DNA from: Priapulus caudatus
Lineage: Eukaryota; Priapulida; Priapulimorpha; Priapulimorphida; Priapulidae
NCBI RefSeq assembly: GCF_000485595.1
Contig: NW_014577452.1
Span: 68,889 to 113,937 of the forward strand
Direction: 5' to 3'
Length of the DNA: 45,049 nt
In this document: piece after piece, positions 1 through 10,042 of the stretch
Layout: each line of letters begins with the position of its first letter
How positions within the stretch are numbered: the stretch's first letter is position 1
Program-made: the position numbers and the translations under genes
The notes under the pieces: model-generated
Told to the model about the DNA's origin: nothing
The model's input: only the letters and a program-made list of their open reading frames with translations
Database searches by the model: none

Positions 1-1663
1 AATTATCGTCACGAATTAATACGGTCAATTATTGAGTTGAAAGCCTCTCAGCGCTGTCACTAAGACACATAAGTTGGTATAATGAGCGGTTTAATTAACT
101 TTGGTGGTAACTGGCCATTTTTGTGTGAAATCGTTATATTATATAGTCAAAATGAAGTAACACAGCAGCAAGCGAAACTCGCCCTGACACTGGCCGCTAC
201 TACATCTCACCAGGAGTAAATAATTCCAAACGTTTGCTGCATTATGATATTCCTGATATTCCCCCCAATTTTTCAAAAGCAGGACATAAATTCAAATTTA
301 ACCAACGGGCTATGCAGTTCTCGGTATCACGCACTGTATCATCTCCCGTATTCACGCCCCACAACGATCATTCTGTACGCTGCCGATACAAATGCAATTA
401 AATTCAAACGAGAGTGAATCACGATATATTTCAAAAGACCACCTCATGGACGTCCGGACTCGGAAACGACGCCTAGCAAACGAAGCGACCGACTGCGAGG
501 CAACGTAAAGCAAATGATCCTCTCCTCTGCAATCTCAATCAGTCTCTCTCTCATCGCAACGTCCCGTCTTTAGGGGCGGCGTGGTGTATGCGCATTTCAA
601 TGAATACCGTCAAATGTCGTTATCGTCAACCAGGTAAAGCCGATACGTGGCGCCGACACGGTCCATCCTCCGGCGTCTCCTCGATTCCCTCAGAGCCGCT
701 CTGCCGCTCTTCGCGTCAGTACCCTGGAGCAAACGACGCCCACCCGGTCCACGTCGTCCCACTGAAAACCAGCGACTCTCGCTCGGATTTCGTTTAGAGA
801 TTTTTGAAGAAAAACGCGCCGCAGAGCAGAAGGCGGAACGTCGGAATAAGAGGGAACGCGCGGCAAACGGCATTGCGCACGGTAACCGTACAACCAAACT
901 TCCACAACGCCCACGAAAAATGGGCGCGATCGTCTCTGATATTACTTGAGTGTAAGAACAAATTCCCAGCTGACCTTCTTGGGCGGGGGGGCGGGGCCCG
1001 GCGGGCGCGGTGTGTATTATGCTACCCATAGCGCGGCGCAGCGCCGAGCACGAAGGGATATGAGTACTAAAGAGAATTCATTCCTGCTTTACAATGGCTA
1101 GGACCGAAAACGTTTCGGTCTGTTCACAACAGTATAAAGTTACATTCTTACGATATGCGTTAGAAAGTCGGTCGTGCGGTAAACGGGACTGCTGATGCCT
1201 TTTTTAACAATCTGCTGCGTAAAGCGGATGAGGAGCGCCAGGTAGACTGACGTCGTATTTACGTGGGTGTAGAGGAATAAAAAGCCGTAGCGCTAATGAT
1301 GGCCCGCAGACGATAAAATATTTGAGATGCGTACTCCAGGCGAGTTGCGAAAACTTGATGTTTTGTGCTAACGTAGGCTTCATGTCTACGCCACAAAAAG
1401 AACGGCACGGTCGAATATGAAAAGTAAACCGATTCAATACGAAGGAATTCGTGTCCAAACGAATGCGCGTTGAAATTGACAGTTCTGGCCTGTCTGTGGT
1501 TCTCGTTGTTTTTTAGGCGATGGCGAAGGTCGTGATTTTGTCTCAATTTGCTGAAAGGCCGTCGGAGCCCTCTCGACTGCGCGAAGTCAGTGACGTGTCT
1601 GAAACCCGGCTTGCCGCCGATGGACATCGTGGGATTGCTTACGTGTCACAGTAAAGACTATGT

Positions 1664-1939
1664 ATGTATGATACGATGGCTGTTCTCGGTGGAGCAGCTG
1701 TTTGTTTCGTTTTTGTTGCGGTCGGTGTTTTCGTCGTGTGCCTTTCGGCCGGTATACATAAATTGCGGAATTCAGGCCGCCCCTCGATATGTGCGCGTTC
1801 GCAAGCTTCGGATGGACGTTGTGCAGCTTTTTCGTTGTTGGATGCCGACCACCGCCGGATAGACGGCGCAGGATGGGCTATGGCGCTTGCAGATGGCTTG
1901 GTAAAGGATGATAGGCTTTACGATATTAGTTTAGAGTGA
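1664..1939 (+). other. Unassigned ORF with one hydrophobic segment
   Basis: A 91-codon frame starts with an ATG. Residues about 5-29 are strongly hydrophobic (Ala, Val, Phe, Gly rich) and could form a signal anchor. The remainder is polar and matches no family I recognise. It overlaps other open frames on both strands, has no obvious splice or promoter context and is short. It may be chance, a single exon or a fragment. I assign no function. Confidence 0.12.
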
Positions 1940-2220
1940 ATCACGCCAATGTGTGGGCCGAAACAAAATGCCCGAAATTCCGCGTTTATGGGACGGTAAG
2001 CATATAACAAAACATAATACCGTTCGGATGTGACGGTGTGATAATTATCGCGACTACGGTGCTGTAGCTGGTATACAACTACACGCATCCGTTATGATAG
2101 ACAGTGGACTGTTGCATATGTCCATCTACTTGGAAGCTGTGGCGCAGTAGCGCTTGGCGTTAAAGGGTTGTAACGAATGACAAAGGACAGCAAATGGGGA
2201 GTTAGGCAAAAACAACCGCG

Positions 2221-2425
2221 CTGTGGGGTGTTATGGTGTTATTGTGGGTGTGTGTGTTTGTGTGGTGTGATGTGTGTGTGTGTGTTGTGTGTAGTGTTTG
2301 AGTGTGTGTCGTGCTGTGTGCGCTGTGTGTTGTGTGTGTGTCGGGTGTGGGAGCTTGTGGTTGTGTGTGCGGTGTGCGCTGGCGTGGTGTGTGGTGTGTG
2401 CGTCTGGAACGTGCGTGTGTACGGC
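2221..2425. repeat. Degenerate GT-rich simple sequence
   Basis: About 200 bp are dominated by TG/GT dinucleotides with interruptions such as TGTGCGG and GTGTTT. Long open frames across it on both strands are low-complexity artefacts. An open frame continues to 2736 past the repeat but is not recognisable. Confidence 0.85.
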
Positions 2426-3068
2426 GGCCGGATGTGGGTCGTGGCGTAGTTATACCGGACAGCCTGCCGGGAGTGTCTACCAGCGTCTCTGCTATCAACG
2501 CTGCCACCTTCTACGCTGTCGACGCTACGAGAACCCGAAGTCTTCACCTAAAACCCCAGTACACTACGAGCAAGCGAGCTGAGCCGCGCCGCAAGTTCTC
2601 AGCAGATCCTAGCCTGCGCCACTCGCGAGCTAGTGTAAACGATGTGTATACGGCACCTTGGGGAGATGGCCTGCCGGAGAGCGGTTACTGTCATAGCCGG
2701 ATCAAACTCGGCAAAAACTTCGGCTTTGCATCTTAATAATCGTGTAAAACGTCAGGCCGCAGACCGCCTGGCACCAGCCAGAAGGTTGTGACTCGTCAAA
2801 ATCCAACGCTAACAGTAAACTGCAATCAAAACCAACGACAGCACGGCAAGTGTTCCCCCGGGTAATGCCGCGCGTGATACCCAATAGGTCGGCTACCTTG
2901 CTCGACTTGCTCGAGAATGCGCCGTGGCTCGTGCTGCCATCTATCGGTTACCAGCGTTACATGGTTTACTCTATCAGCAACCTCGGGGGAAAAAAACTAG
3001 TGAGTTGATAACAACTTGCTTCTAGGAATATCTCGGTTCGACACGGTATGTTAGGGAAAGCAAACGCA

Positions 3069-3483
3069 CCGCACGCCACAGGCACTTGGGGCAGAGTCAA
3101 ATAATACTTGTACAAATAATAAACTTGCTTTCACAAAAACTAATGCAGAACTAGCCGCTCTCGCACTCGCCGGTGCGAGTGTGCTGTGTCGCCATTATAA
3201 TATGGTATATATATAAGTATACTTCTAAAGTATGGTTCTATGCTTCTATATATGGTATATATATAATTGTATACTTCTATATATATCATTATAATGGCGA
3301 CACAGCACACTCGAAGCGGCGAGTGCGGGAGCGGCTAGTTCTGCTTTAGTTTTTGTGAAAGTAAGTTTATATACAGTGACACAACAGTGGAAGTGTAATT
3401 GAGGGGTAGTATTTGTGAATGTGCGTTCATATTAATTATTTTTTGTTTTTACTGACTCAGCCCCAAGTGCCTGTGCCGCACGC
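3069..3483. mobile_element. Foldback/MITE, long inverted arms, 8-bp TSD
   Basis: The element body is 3077-3475 (399 bp). It begins CACAGGCACTTGGGGC and ends with the reverse complement. The arms, roughly 3077-3201 and 3289-3475, pair over most of their length around an AT-rich centre made of TATATA blocks. The perfect 8-bp direct repeat CCGCACGC flanks it at 3069-3076 and 3476-3483. An 8-bp duplication is typical of hAT transposition. There is no internal coding frame, so it would have been mobilised in trans. Confidence 0.85.
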
Positions 3484-4014
3484 AGCCGTGGAATAATTAT
3501 ATTCGCAGCGTATGCGAACATAAGATGCACATTGCAATGACGTAGGGCCGACATTAACGGATTTGTGCCGAACTTTTAAATGTCAAAATAACCCAGTCAC
3601 AATTAAATATATCATAGATATAACTATATTCTTCTAGTATTTTAAATAATCTGTCAGAATCATTACGCAGTATTGTTGCTACATGGGCTAACATATGTGA
3701 AATACCGCGCTCGGATAATAAATGCTGTGGGCGATTACTGTGCCCGTGATGTTCCATCTGTCCTGCCAGGCCGCCGTAGCCACATGCACTTGGCACGTTT
3801 CAATAGTAGAATGATGGTAAATAAACACAAAATGTAGTTTAGTACAAAAGTCTTAATGTTTCTCTACTCGACCTTCGCCTATTATTGCCGATAATTTCCT
3901 GTAAATGACGTTCAAATGCGCCTCTGTAACACACAAGTATATATACCGCACGCACGCCGCTGTGCACAAACAACAAGAATAAAGAGAAGTAAGAATAACA
4001 AGAATAAGTCTCTC
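3484..4014. other. Intergenic, AT-rich
   Basis: No gene is recognised. A minus frame at 3554-3796 (80 codons) matches nothing I know, and I see no repeat structure here. Confidence 0.4.
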
Positions 4015-5025
4015 GAGAAAAAGAATATTTTGCAAAAATAATGCATTCAAAATGGAGAGGAGTTATCCTAGTAGCATAGATTTATAGGATAACATTCCAT
4101 CAGTAGACGTCACTTAAGAAGTAGGGGGGGGAGACCTTGCACGTAAGGTCCCGGCTGCATATACCAGCCAGTACACAATCTGGCTACGTTAGTGTGTTAG
4201 CGCATGCGCAATATCTCACCAAAAGAATTATATTTTGCGATGAATATGCATTTAATATGGTTAGGGGGTATCTCAGCAGAGGTTTCTGTAATAAATTGTT
4301 TTCAGTAGACCTGCGTTTATAATTAGGAGAGCGCCCTAGCCAGTAGGGTACAAAACATCTACTTTATGCTCTCGCGTCCTTCCCCTTGCCTCCCCTGTCC
4401 CTCGCTCAGCCTCCTTCTTCTTCTACCGCCCCCAGCTATCTTCCCTGCCGCCTTTCCTCAGTCTCCTACCCCCTCTCTCCCTCAGCAAGCTATATTATTA
4501 AATTTTCCTTAGACGGTACTACACGCCTGAAACTGTGCTCGCGCATGCGCAATATCTCCAGAGAAAAAGAACATTTTGAAAGGATTATGCATTTAAAATA
4601 AAGAGGAGTTATTCTAGCATAGATTTATATGATAACATTCCATCAGTAGACATCACTTAAGAAATAGTTGGAAGACCTTGCATGTATGGTCCCAGCTAAA
4701 TATACCAGCCAGTACACAATCTGGCTACGTTAGTGTTATTGCATGCGCAATATCTCACCAAAGGAGTTATATTTTGTGGTGAGTATATGCATTTAATATG
4801 GTTAGGGGGTATCTCAGCAGAGATTTATGTAATAAATTGTTATCAGTAGACCTGTTTATAATTAAGAGAGCGCCCTAGCCTGAAGAGTGCAAAACTCATA
4901 CTTCATTCCCTCTCATCCTTTCCTCGTTCTTCCTCTTCTACCGCCCCTCAGCTATCTTCCCTGCCGCCTTTACCCCTCTCTCCTTCTGCAGCTATATTAT
5001 GCAGTTTTCTTCAGTCCGCCTTTAC
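4015..5025. repeat. Tandem duplication, unit about 546 bp, two copies
   Basis: Copy 1 spans 4015-4560 and copy 2 starts at 4561 and is recognisable to about 5025. Matching landmarks keep an offset near 546 bp: GAGAAAAAGAA (4015/4561), CATTCCATCAGTAGAC, CCAGCCAGTACACAATCTGG, GGTTAGGGGGTATCTCAGCAG and AGAGCGCCCTAGCC. The copies differ by scattered substitutions and small indels, so the duplication is not recent. GCATGCGCAATATCTC occurs three times (near 4202, 4542 and 4741), which may have seeded the duplication. No protein is encoded. Confidence 0.88.
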
Positions 5026-5800
5026 AGAAACCTCCCTTGCATTATACCGTTGCGGTCCTTGCACCGAATTACCTTGATTCAGACCATTAATATTTAATTC
5101 TGACCGACAGACGGCACCACCAGCTTAGCTGACAAACCAGTGCTGGGCCACCCAAATATCTTCCCCTGCATTATAACAAACTGCCGGAGTGTGATGTAAA
5201 CTTTTAGTTCGAAGTGCTAGTGTATGTGTGGGGCAATAAAATAGCGCCTATACAGTACTGCAATAAAAACTATATAATCATTGTAAGTTCCCACAATGTA
5301 CGTGAAATGTATTTTGCAGGTAATTCCATCCAGTTTTGCTGGTGTTTCAGATCATTTTTTTGAGCTGCAGAGTTACAACCCCAGCCAGCAATTGCACATA
5401 ATAAATTTTAATATCTCAATTTCTTTAATGCTGAATAACTTAACAGTTTTTAGTGTCTACTATACCTGAACAAATACATTATTTGATTCCACCCTCAGCA
5501 ATAGTGGTGCCACAGTTACGAATAGATAGGGAAAACAATTAACTACAAACTTTCACATCAAAAGCTATAAAAAAAAATTCTGAAACAGCCTTAACAGAGA
5601 CTTAGCTGTTTATTAAGTAACTAACGAATGAAACATGTTGACATAATTCAGGCAATCTGCCGATGTTAATTTATGTCCGAGGACACATCTCCGCCCCATT
5701 GTACATTAATGCACCGTGTGGGTTTTGTTCGTAGACATGAATTCTCACTATATCCAACAAGCAATACTTTTCGTTCAGGTGTTTCACATTCCAGAGGATG
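5026..5800. other. Intergenic, AT-rich
   Basis: No coding family is recognised. TTTATT at 5609-5614 reads AATAAA on the minus strand, about 530 bases past the ATPSCKMT stop. It is a possible but distant poly(A) signal for that gene. Confidence 0.35.
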
Positions 5801-5843
<43 letters not shown>

Positions 5844-5936
5844 GCTCGTTCTCTCTCTCTCGCTCTCCCTCCTCTCTCTCTCTCTCTCTCGCTCTTTCTC
5901 TCTCTCTTTTTCTCTCTCTCCTCTCTTATTCTCTGG
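5801..5936. repeat. CT/AG microsatellite
   Basis: About 135 bp of nearly pure CT dinucleotides with occasional G or T interruptions. It lies downstream of the ATPSCKMT stop, possibly within the 3'UTR, where it would be transcribed as an AG tract. Confidence 0.95.
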
Positions 5937-6147
5937 CACGAGATCTCATCTTAGCACCAACGTGGCCAAGTATTCGTCCTGACACGGCGTCTGATGCATC
6001 ACAGACTCACAGTAATTCACATTCACGGCCAATTTAGGCGCCTCCGATGACTCGACGCTTCATTCGTCTCACTGATTCACGCATCTCAGGGTTTCAAGTA
6101 TCACAACGCTTTCGGACAACGGCTCTCGAAATAGCAAGCGTGGCGAT

Positions 6148-7691
6148 TCACGTGCTGCACACTGGCGCATCTCCGTGCTTGCTGCTACGCCCGGAGTATA
6201 GCCACACTGCGTCGATGCCTTCACCAACAGTCTGCACGGGCGACCACGTCGGGAGCGGGAATCGACATGCGACGACGCAGGCGCTGCCTGCCAGCTCTGC
6301 CGACAGCTTATCCTGCAGAGCTGGCATCATCTGCTCCACTCCGAATATTACAACATTGTCATACTTGGACAGATCCACCTGGGCATGGAGAAAGGTCAGT
6401 GATTACAATATGTGTTAGACTACATTATTTATGAATAGAAAGAGGGGCAATATAAACTACATGTATAACAAACATGACAATGCGCCATTTCCTTTTTAAC
6501 AAACTAGAAATCCCTGAAGGAAATGCAAATCAACTCATATTAACGCAGATGGGGTCGTTGTCGTATCAGGTATTACAGATATGTACCCGAGGTAGTTTTA
6601 GGTTGTTTAGTATTATGTTTATATTTTTATATGAGGTATGTTTAGGGTTAGGGTTAGGGTTAGAGTTAGGGTTAGGGTTAGTGTTAGGGTTAGGGTACAC
6701 TTCTGTAGTACAAGTCTGGTACACTTTGTGTATACATATATGTACGTACCTCAGGTACATATCTGTAGTACCTGATACGACAACGATCCCTTGAGCCATA
6801 TTAACCAGATAACTCTCAATGACTACGTGTGGTACATCATAATATAAAAGCTAAGTTATCAACTTATTATAAATACAGACCTTCCAGAGGTCTTTCCTTG
6901 TAAACGTGGCATGTGTATGGAGCCCTTGAGAGCGGGCAGCAAACCTCGAGTACCAGACTAGCCACGGATTCAACTCCACACCAATTGCAGTGAATCCACA
7001 CCTGGCAGCTTCCAAAACCTATTCAAAATCAATAAATCAAGTAAAGAAAGCTTACATCACTATATAATATATATGGTATGATACTCAGTTAAACACATAC
7101 ACACAGCCACAGGGACCCAACATCTCTCTTTATTTATTTTCGACGAAGTCATGCAGAACAGAGCATATATACCATTAGGCATTACCGGCATTACTTTTTA
7201 TAACTTCATATTTTCATTTTGACTTATGATTACCAACTACTAATTTATCATGCTAGTTCGCAGTTATCGTAGTGTGAGAGGTAAACGTCGATTTGAAGAT
7301 GCAAGTATTAAATTTAAAATGTGTAACCCAACATGTACGTTAATGATTTGGTACGTACAATTCTTCCATCACCACTTCCAAGATCAATTAGTGACGCGCC
7401 TTTTCGCTTCCCGATAAGGGATAGCACGTTGTTCACTTGCTGAGTGGTGGCTGGTACATAAGGGAGGCAAACTCGGCGCAGTGCGGGAAGCACAAATGGT
7501 GCCGCGACTGCATATATTCCAGCGACAACGGCACATGTTATACCGGCAACCACAAGGCCTGCTTTATTTTTATGTCGGCTGGCATTGGCAGTGCTAGTAG
7601 TACTACTACTAGTAGTAGTAGTAGAGGCGGAGTCAGTGGCAAATTCGGATAGTACCGATTGCTGACTAACTGATTCACTGCTAGATTTCAT
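6148..7691 (-). CDS. ATPSCKMT: ATP synthase c-subunit lysine methyltransferase
   Basis: Orthologue of FAM173B/ATPSCKMT, the mitochondrial enzyme that trimethylates a lysine of ATP-synthase subunit c using S-adenosylmethionine. The exons read on the minus strand are 7691-7359, 7018-6881 and 6378-6148, with GT-AG borders. They join to 233 aa, the same length I recall for the human protein. Residues 1-42 are Ser/Thr-rich. About 44-66 form one hydrophobic anchor followed by a [18 protein letters not shown] block. The SAM-binding loop [12 protein letters not shown] is at 101-112, with its Gly-X-Gly-X-Gly-type core split by intron 1. [13 protein letters not shown] (124-136) is the second family signature, and VVIFGV and [10 protein letters not shown] follow in exon 3. 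All key motifs are intact. The gene is head-to-head with ASB1, 361 bp between start codons. The start ATG at 7691 fits family length. Intron 2 contains a foldback transposon. Confidence 0.95.
6536..6805. mobile_element. Foldback element with telomeric-repeat loop, 9-bp TSD
   Basis: The body is 6545-6796 (252 bp). A perfect 9-bp direct repeat, CATATTAAC, flanks it at 6536-6544 and 6797-6805. The inverted arms 6551-6591 and 6750-6790 match at about 38 of 41 positions. The loop holds a TTAGGG-type array at 6641-6696. A 9-bp duplication with long inverted arms is the Mutator-like (MULE) pattern. The ends (GCAGATGGGGTC and the complement of CCCTTGAGC) resemble those of two elements near 28.5-29.3 kb. 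It sits in ATPSCKMT intron 2 and encodes nothing. Confidence 0.85.
6641..6696 (+). repeat. Interstitial telomere-like TTAGGG array
   Basis: About nine tandem hexamers of TTAGGG type, including one TTAGAG and one TTAGTG variant. They lie between the arms of the foldback element, inside an intron, so this is not a chromosome end. Confidence 0.93.
7588..7626 (-). repeat. Coding ACT/AGT trinucleotide tract
   Basis: On the minus strand runs of ACT and AGT codons encode a Thr/Ser tract in ATPSCKMT (about residues 22-34). ACT and AGT are reverse complements, so the tract is also partly self-complementary. It lies N-terminal to the membrane anchor, where length variation is probably tolerated. Confidence 0.8.
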
Positions 7692-8052
7692 TAAAAATAA
7701 TTTGTGCTGCCGGTTAACGCCTAGTTTTAGCGATTATTTGTAAATAATACTTCCATATCACATTCTCAAGATCATTACTTCATGGCCGCAGACATCTTGT
7801 TTGAAGTGGTGCGTTTATTCGAACACATAAACTGTAAAAATATTAAATAATTTGTTTAATTTAATCAAAAATAATTATGTAAAAAACTTCAACTACATAT
7901 GTGATAGGTTTTACAAATTAATATAGTGTACTCATATCCTTGAACTTGTTTATTTTCTAACACACGATTACCTATAAATCCTCAGCTAAATATGTAGAGG
8001 TCGCTGTATATCTTGCACATGGATTTGTTTGCTAACATTTTCAACTTATTGA
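7692..8052. promoter_or_regulatory. Shared ATPSCKMT/ASB1 divergent promoter region
   Basis: The start codons of ATPSCKMT (minus) and ASB1 (plus) are 361 bp apart with no gene between, so both promoters and 5'UTRs must lie here or overlap. No clear TATA box was seen. A 7-codon minus-strand frame at 7795-7775 (ATG to TAA) begins AAGATGTCTGCGGCC. If transcribed as ATPSCKMT leader it would be an upstream ORF. Its GTAATG could instead act as a splice donor. Confidence 0.55.
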
Positions 8053-10042
8053 ATGTTTCGTTGGATTAGAATGAACACAGAAGACGAAGACTCCCCACAG
8101 GCGTGGGAATGGACAGGGCCTATTCACGACAGAGATCCAGTTCTTCATCAGGCAGCATATCTAGGCGATTTGAACAAAATCAAAGAGGTGTTAGCAGTGG
8201 GCGGGTCTACGGATAGTGAGGAGCTAGGGACGATCGATGCTAAAAATAGACTCGGATGCACTCCTCTACGACTCGCGGCTACAGGTGATGATACATTAAA
8301 TAGTATTACTATTGTAATACTAATAGAAAAAATGTCAGATCGAAAGTGTGGTATGTATGCTAGAAACATGGTAAGTTGAGACGATTCCCCCAAGCCATAG
8401 ACCACTCGCCCAGTGTTTTTGGGAATGACACTGTCAGTGTCACTTGTGAAACAGGACCGTCGCAGGTCATCATAACCTATTTGCTCGCTTAATACCAGAT
8501 TATAACGCTGCTGCGAACTCTCAGCACGGAATGTAAAAATGAACCCTATAATTAATATAAAAAATGAAGTACAATGTGTTATTTTATAGGCGGCCACTCA
8601 CCGTGTGTGAAGTACTTGATTGACTGTGGGGCAGATGTCAATCTGTCCGATGTCAAAGCGCAGACGCCGTTGTACGTGGCGATCAAGACTAAGCACCTAA
8701 ACTGTGCAAAAATCCTTTTGGCAGCCGGTGCCAACCCGAACGGAGACGAACGATGTCTGTGTACTCCCTTGTATATAGCATCAATGGATGGGTTTGTGGA
8801 AGGGGTGCGGGTATGTGTGTGCTTTTTGCATTATTCGTTCATTCTCAATCGGCCATAATTCTAGTAGAATCTAGAGTGAATTATATAAATAGAAGTCTAA
8901 TGAAAGCGATATATTGGAAGTATTTGGCTCCATCTCTCTTACTTCCTTGTAAATTCTTCTTCTTGACTTACTCATGGTAGTATGTAAATAAGCATATAAA
9001 TTCTAATTTCTCACATCTTATCGCATCGTATCTGTGTTTCGCACGTGCTCCTTCTATGCAAGGCTGTGTTTTCATTGCAGGAATTGGTGCGGTATGGGGC
9101 CGATCTAGATACATCTCAGATCAGAGTTGGATCGTTCATCAGTACACCACTGTACATAACGATTGCGTATCAGCACCTTGACTGCTTCAAGACTCTTCTA
9201 CAAGTTAGTGCATTCTGTTTGTGAGCTATATTACTTTGTTACAGTATTGGTCGTGCAGAAGCCAGATGTTTCTGTCCAGTCAAATTATAATTAGAGGTAG
9301 GCAGTATTCAAGATTGAGTGATATGTTGATATACTCCTTATAGGTTTATATTATGCGCGCGCGCGCGTGCGTGTGTGTGTGTATATACATGTATGTTATA
9401 TACATATGTGTACATATTATGATTGACTGATGTGTTTATGATAATGATTATGGTTATTTATAGGCTGGAGCAGATCCAGACTATGGATGTGACCCAGTTA
9501 TAGCAAAGAAGCGCCATCTACCCAACTGCCAGTCATTATTCCATTACGTGGTTCGCAAGTCTTCCTGCAAGTGGCAGTTTGCAGCCTTGTTGAGGGAGTT
9601 TGGTGCTAATATGTGGCTTACAGATGACAAGGGGAAAATGGCATTTGAACTCAATGATATCGCACCGTCCGAATGCAAACAGTACATCCAGGAAGTCATA
9701 GGTAGTTGAGCAAATTTTAATAGTTGTGGGTAGCTAAATATATCTGAGTTGTATCATCAATTAAGCTGGGGTAATATGCCCATGTGTGAATTCTTTGACA
9801 ACGTTCAACGTTCTCAACGTGCAATTTGACAGATCTGGCATGCATACGTCACAGTTTTGTCGTTCCTTGTCTTTGTACCTTTCAGCAAACATGTCTGTAC
9901 CACTGTTTCAGGTTGCCCACTTGCTCTCACACACCTATGTCGAGTACGATTGCGACACCACCTAGGGAGAAGTAAACTAGTCCTTGTACCACAGTTACCA
10001 TTGCCACAGAAGATGATCGCTTTTCTAGAACACAACGAGTGA
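8053..10042 (+). CDS. ASB1: Ankyrin repeat and SOCS box protein 1
   Basis: Substrate-receptor subunit of an Elongin BC-Cullin 5 ubiquitin ligase, by family. Exons 8053-8284, 8590-8810, 9081-9203, 9464-9701 and 9912-10042 join in phase to 314 aa (human ASB1, as I recall, is about 335). Ankyrin units begin at VLHQAAYLGDL (30-40), CTPLRLAATGGH (69-80), QTPLYVAI (about 102), CTPLYIAS (about 135) and STPLYITIAYQHLDCFKTLL (about 171-190). The C-terminal SOCS box is LTHLCRVRLRHHLG (277-290), which fits the BC box, followed by QLPLP, which fits the Cul5 LPLP motif. The DVKxQTxLYVA and AGANPNG blocks and this SOCS ending single out ASB1 within the ASB family. A second in-frame ATG at 8071 would shorten the protein by six residues. 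It is divergent from ATPSCKMT and convergent with GPATCH8. Confidence 0.93.
9355..9412. repeat. GC/GT/TA alternating dinucleotide tract
   Basis: In ASB1 intron 3, a run of GC, then GT, then TA alternating purine-pyrimidine sequence. It may adopt Z-form DNA, but no function is evident. Confidence 0.8.

Larger units (their letters stand above)
1..3068. other. Intergenic, no recognised gene
   Basis: No exon of a known family could be recognised. The stretch 588-1031 is GC-rich with overlapping open frames on both strands, none resembling a family I know; such overlap is expected from GC-rich DNA. A frame at 1664-1939 (+) has a hydrophobic N-terminal stretch, listed separately. 2221-2425 is a degenerate GT tract. 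The rest is unremarkable. Confidence 0.5.

Noticed and set aside
610-1031. Arg/Ser-rich frames (up to 139 codons) on both strands
   Set aside because: Overlapping frames in a GC-rich patch with no recognisable domain; not enough to call a gene.
6047-6418. 123-codon plus-strand frame
   Set aside because: It is antisense to ATPSCKMT exon 3, which has clear homology.
6641-6696. True chromosome end
   Set aside because: The array is short, interstitial, within a transposon and inside an intron.
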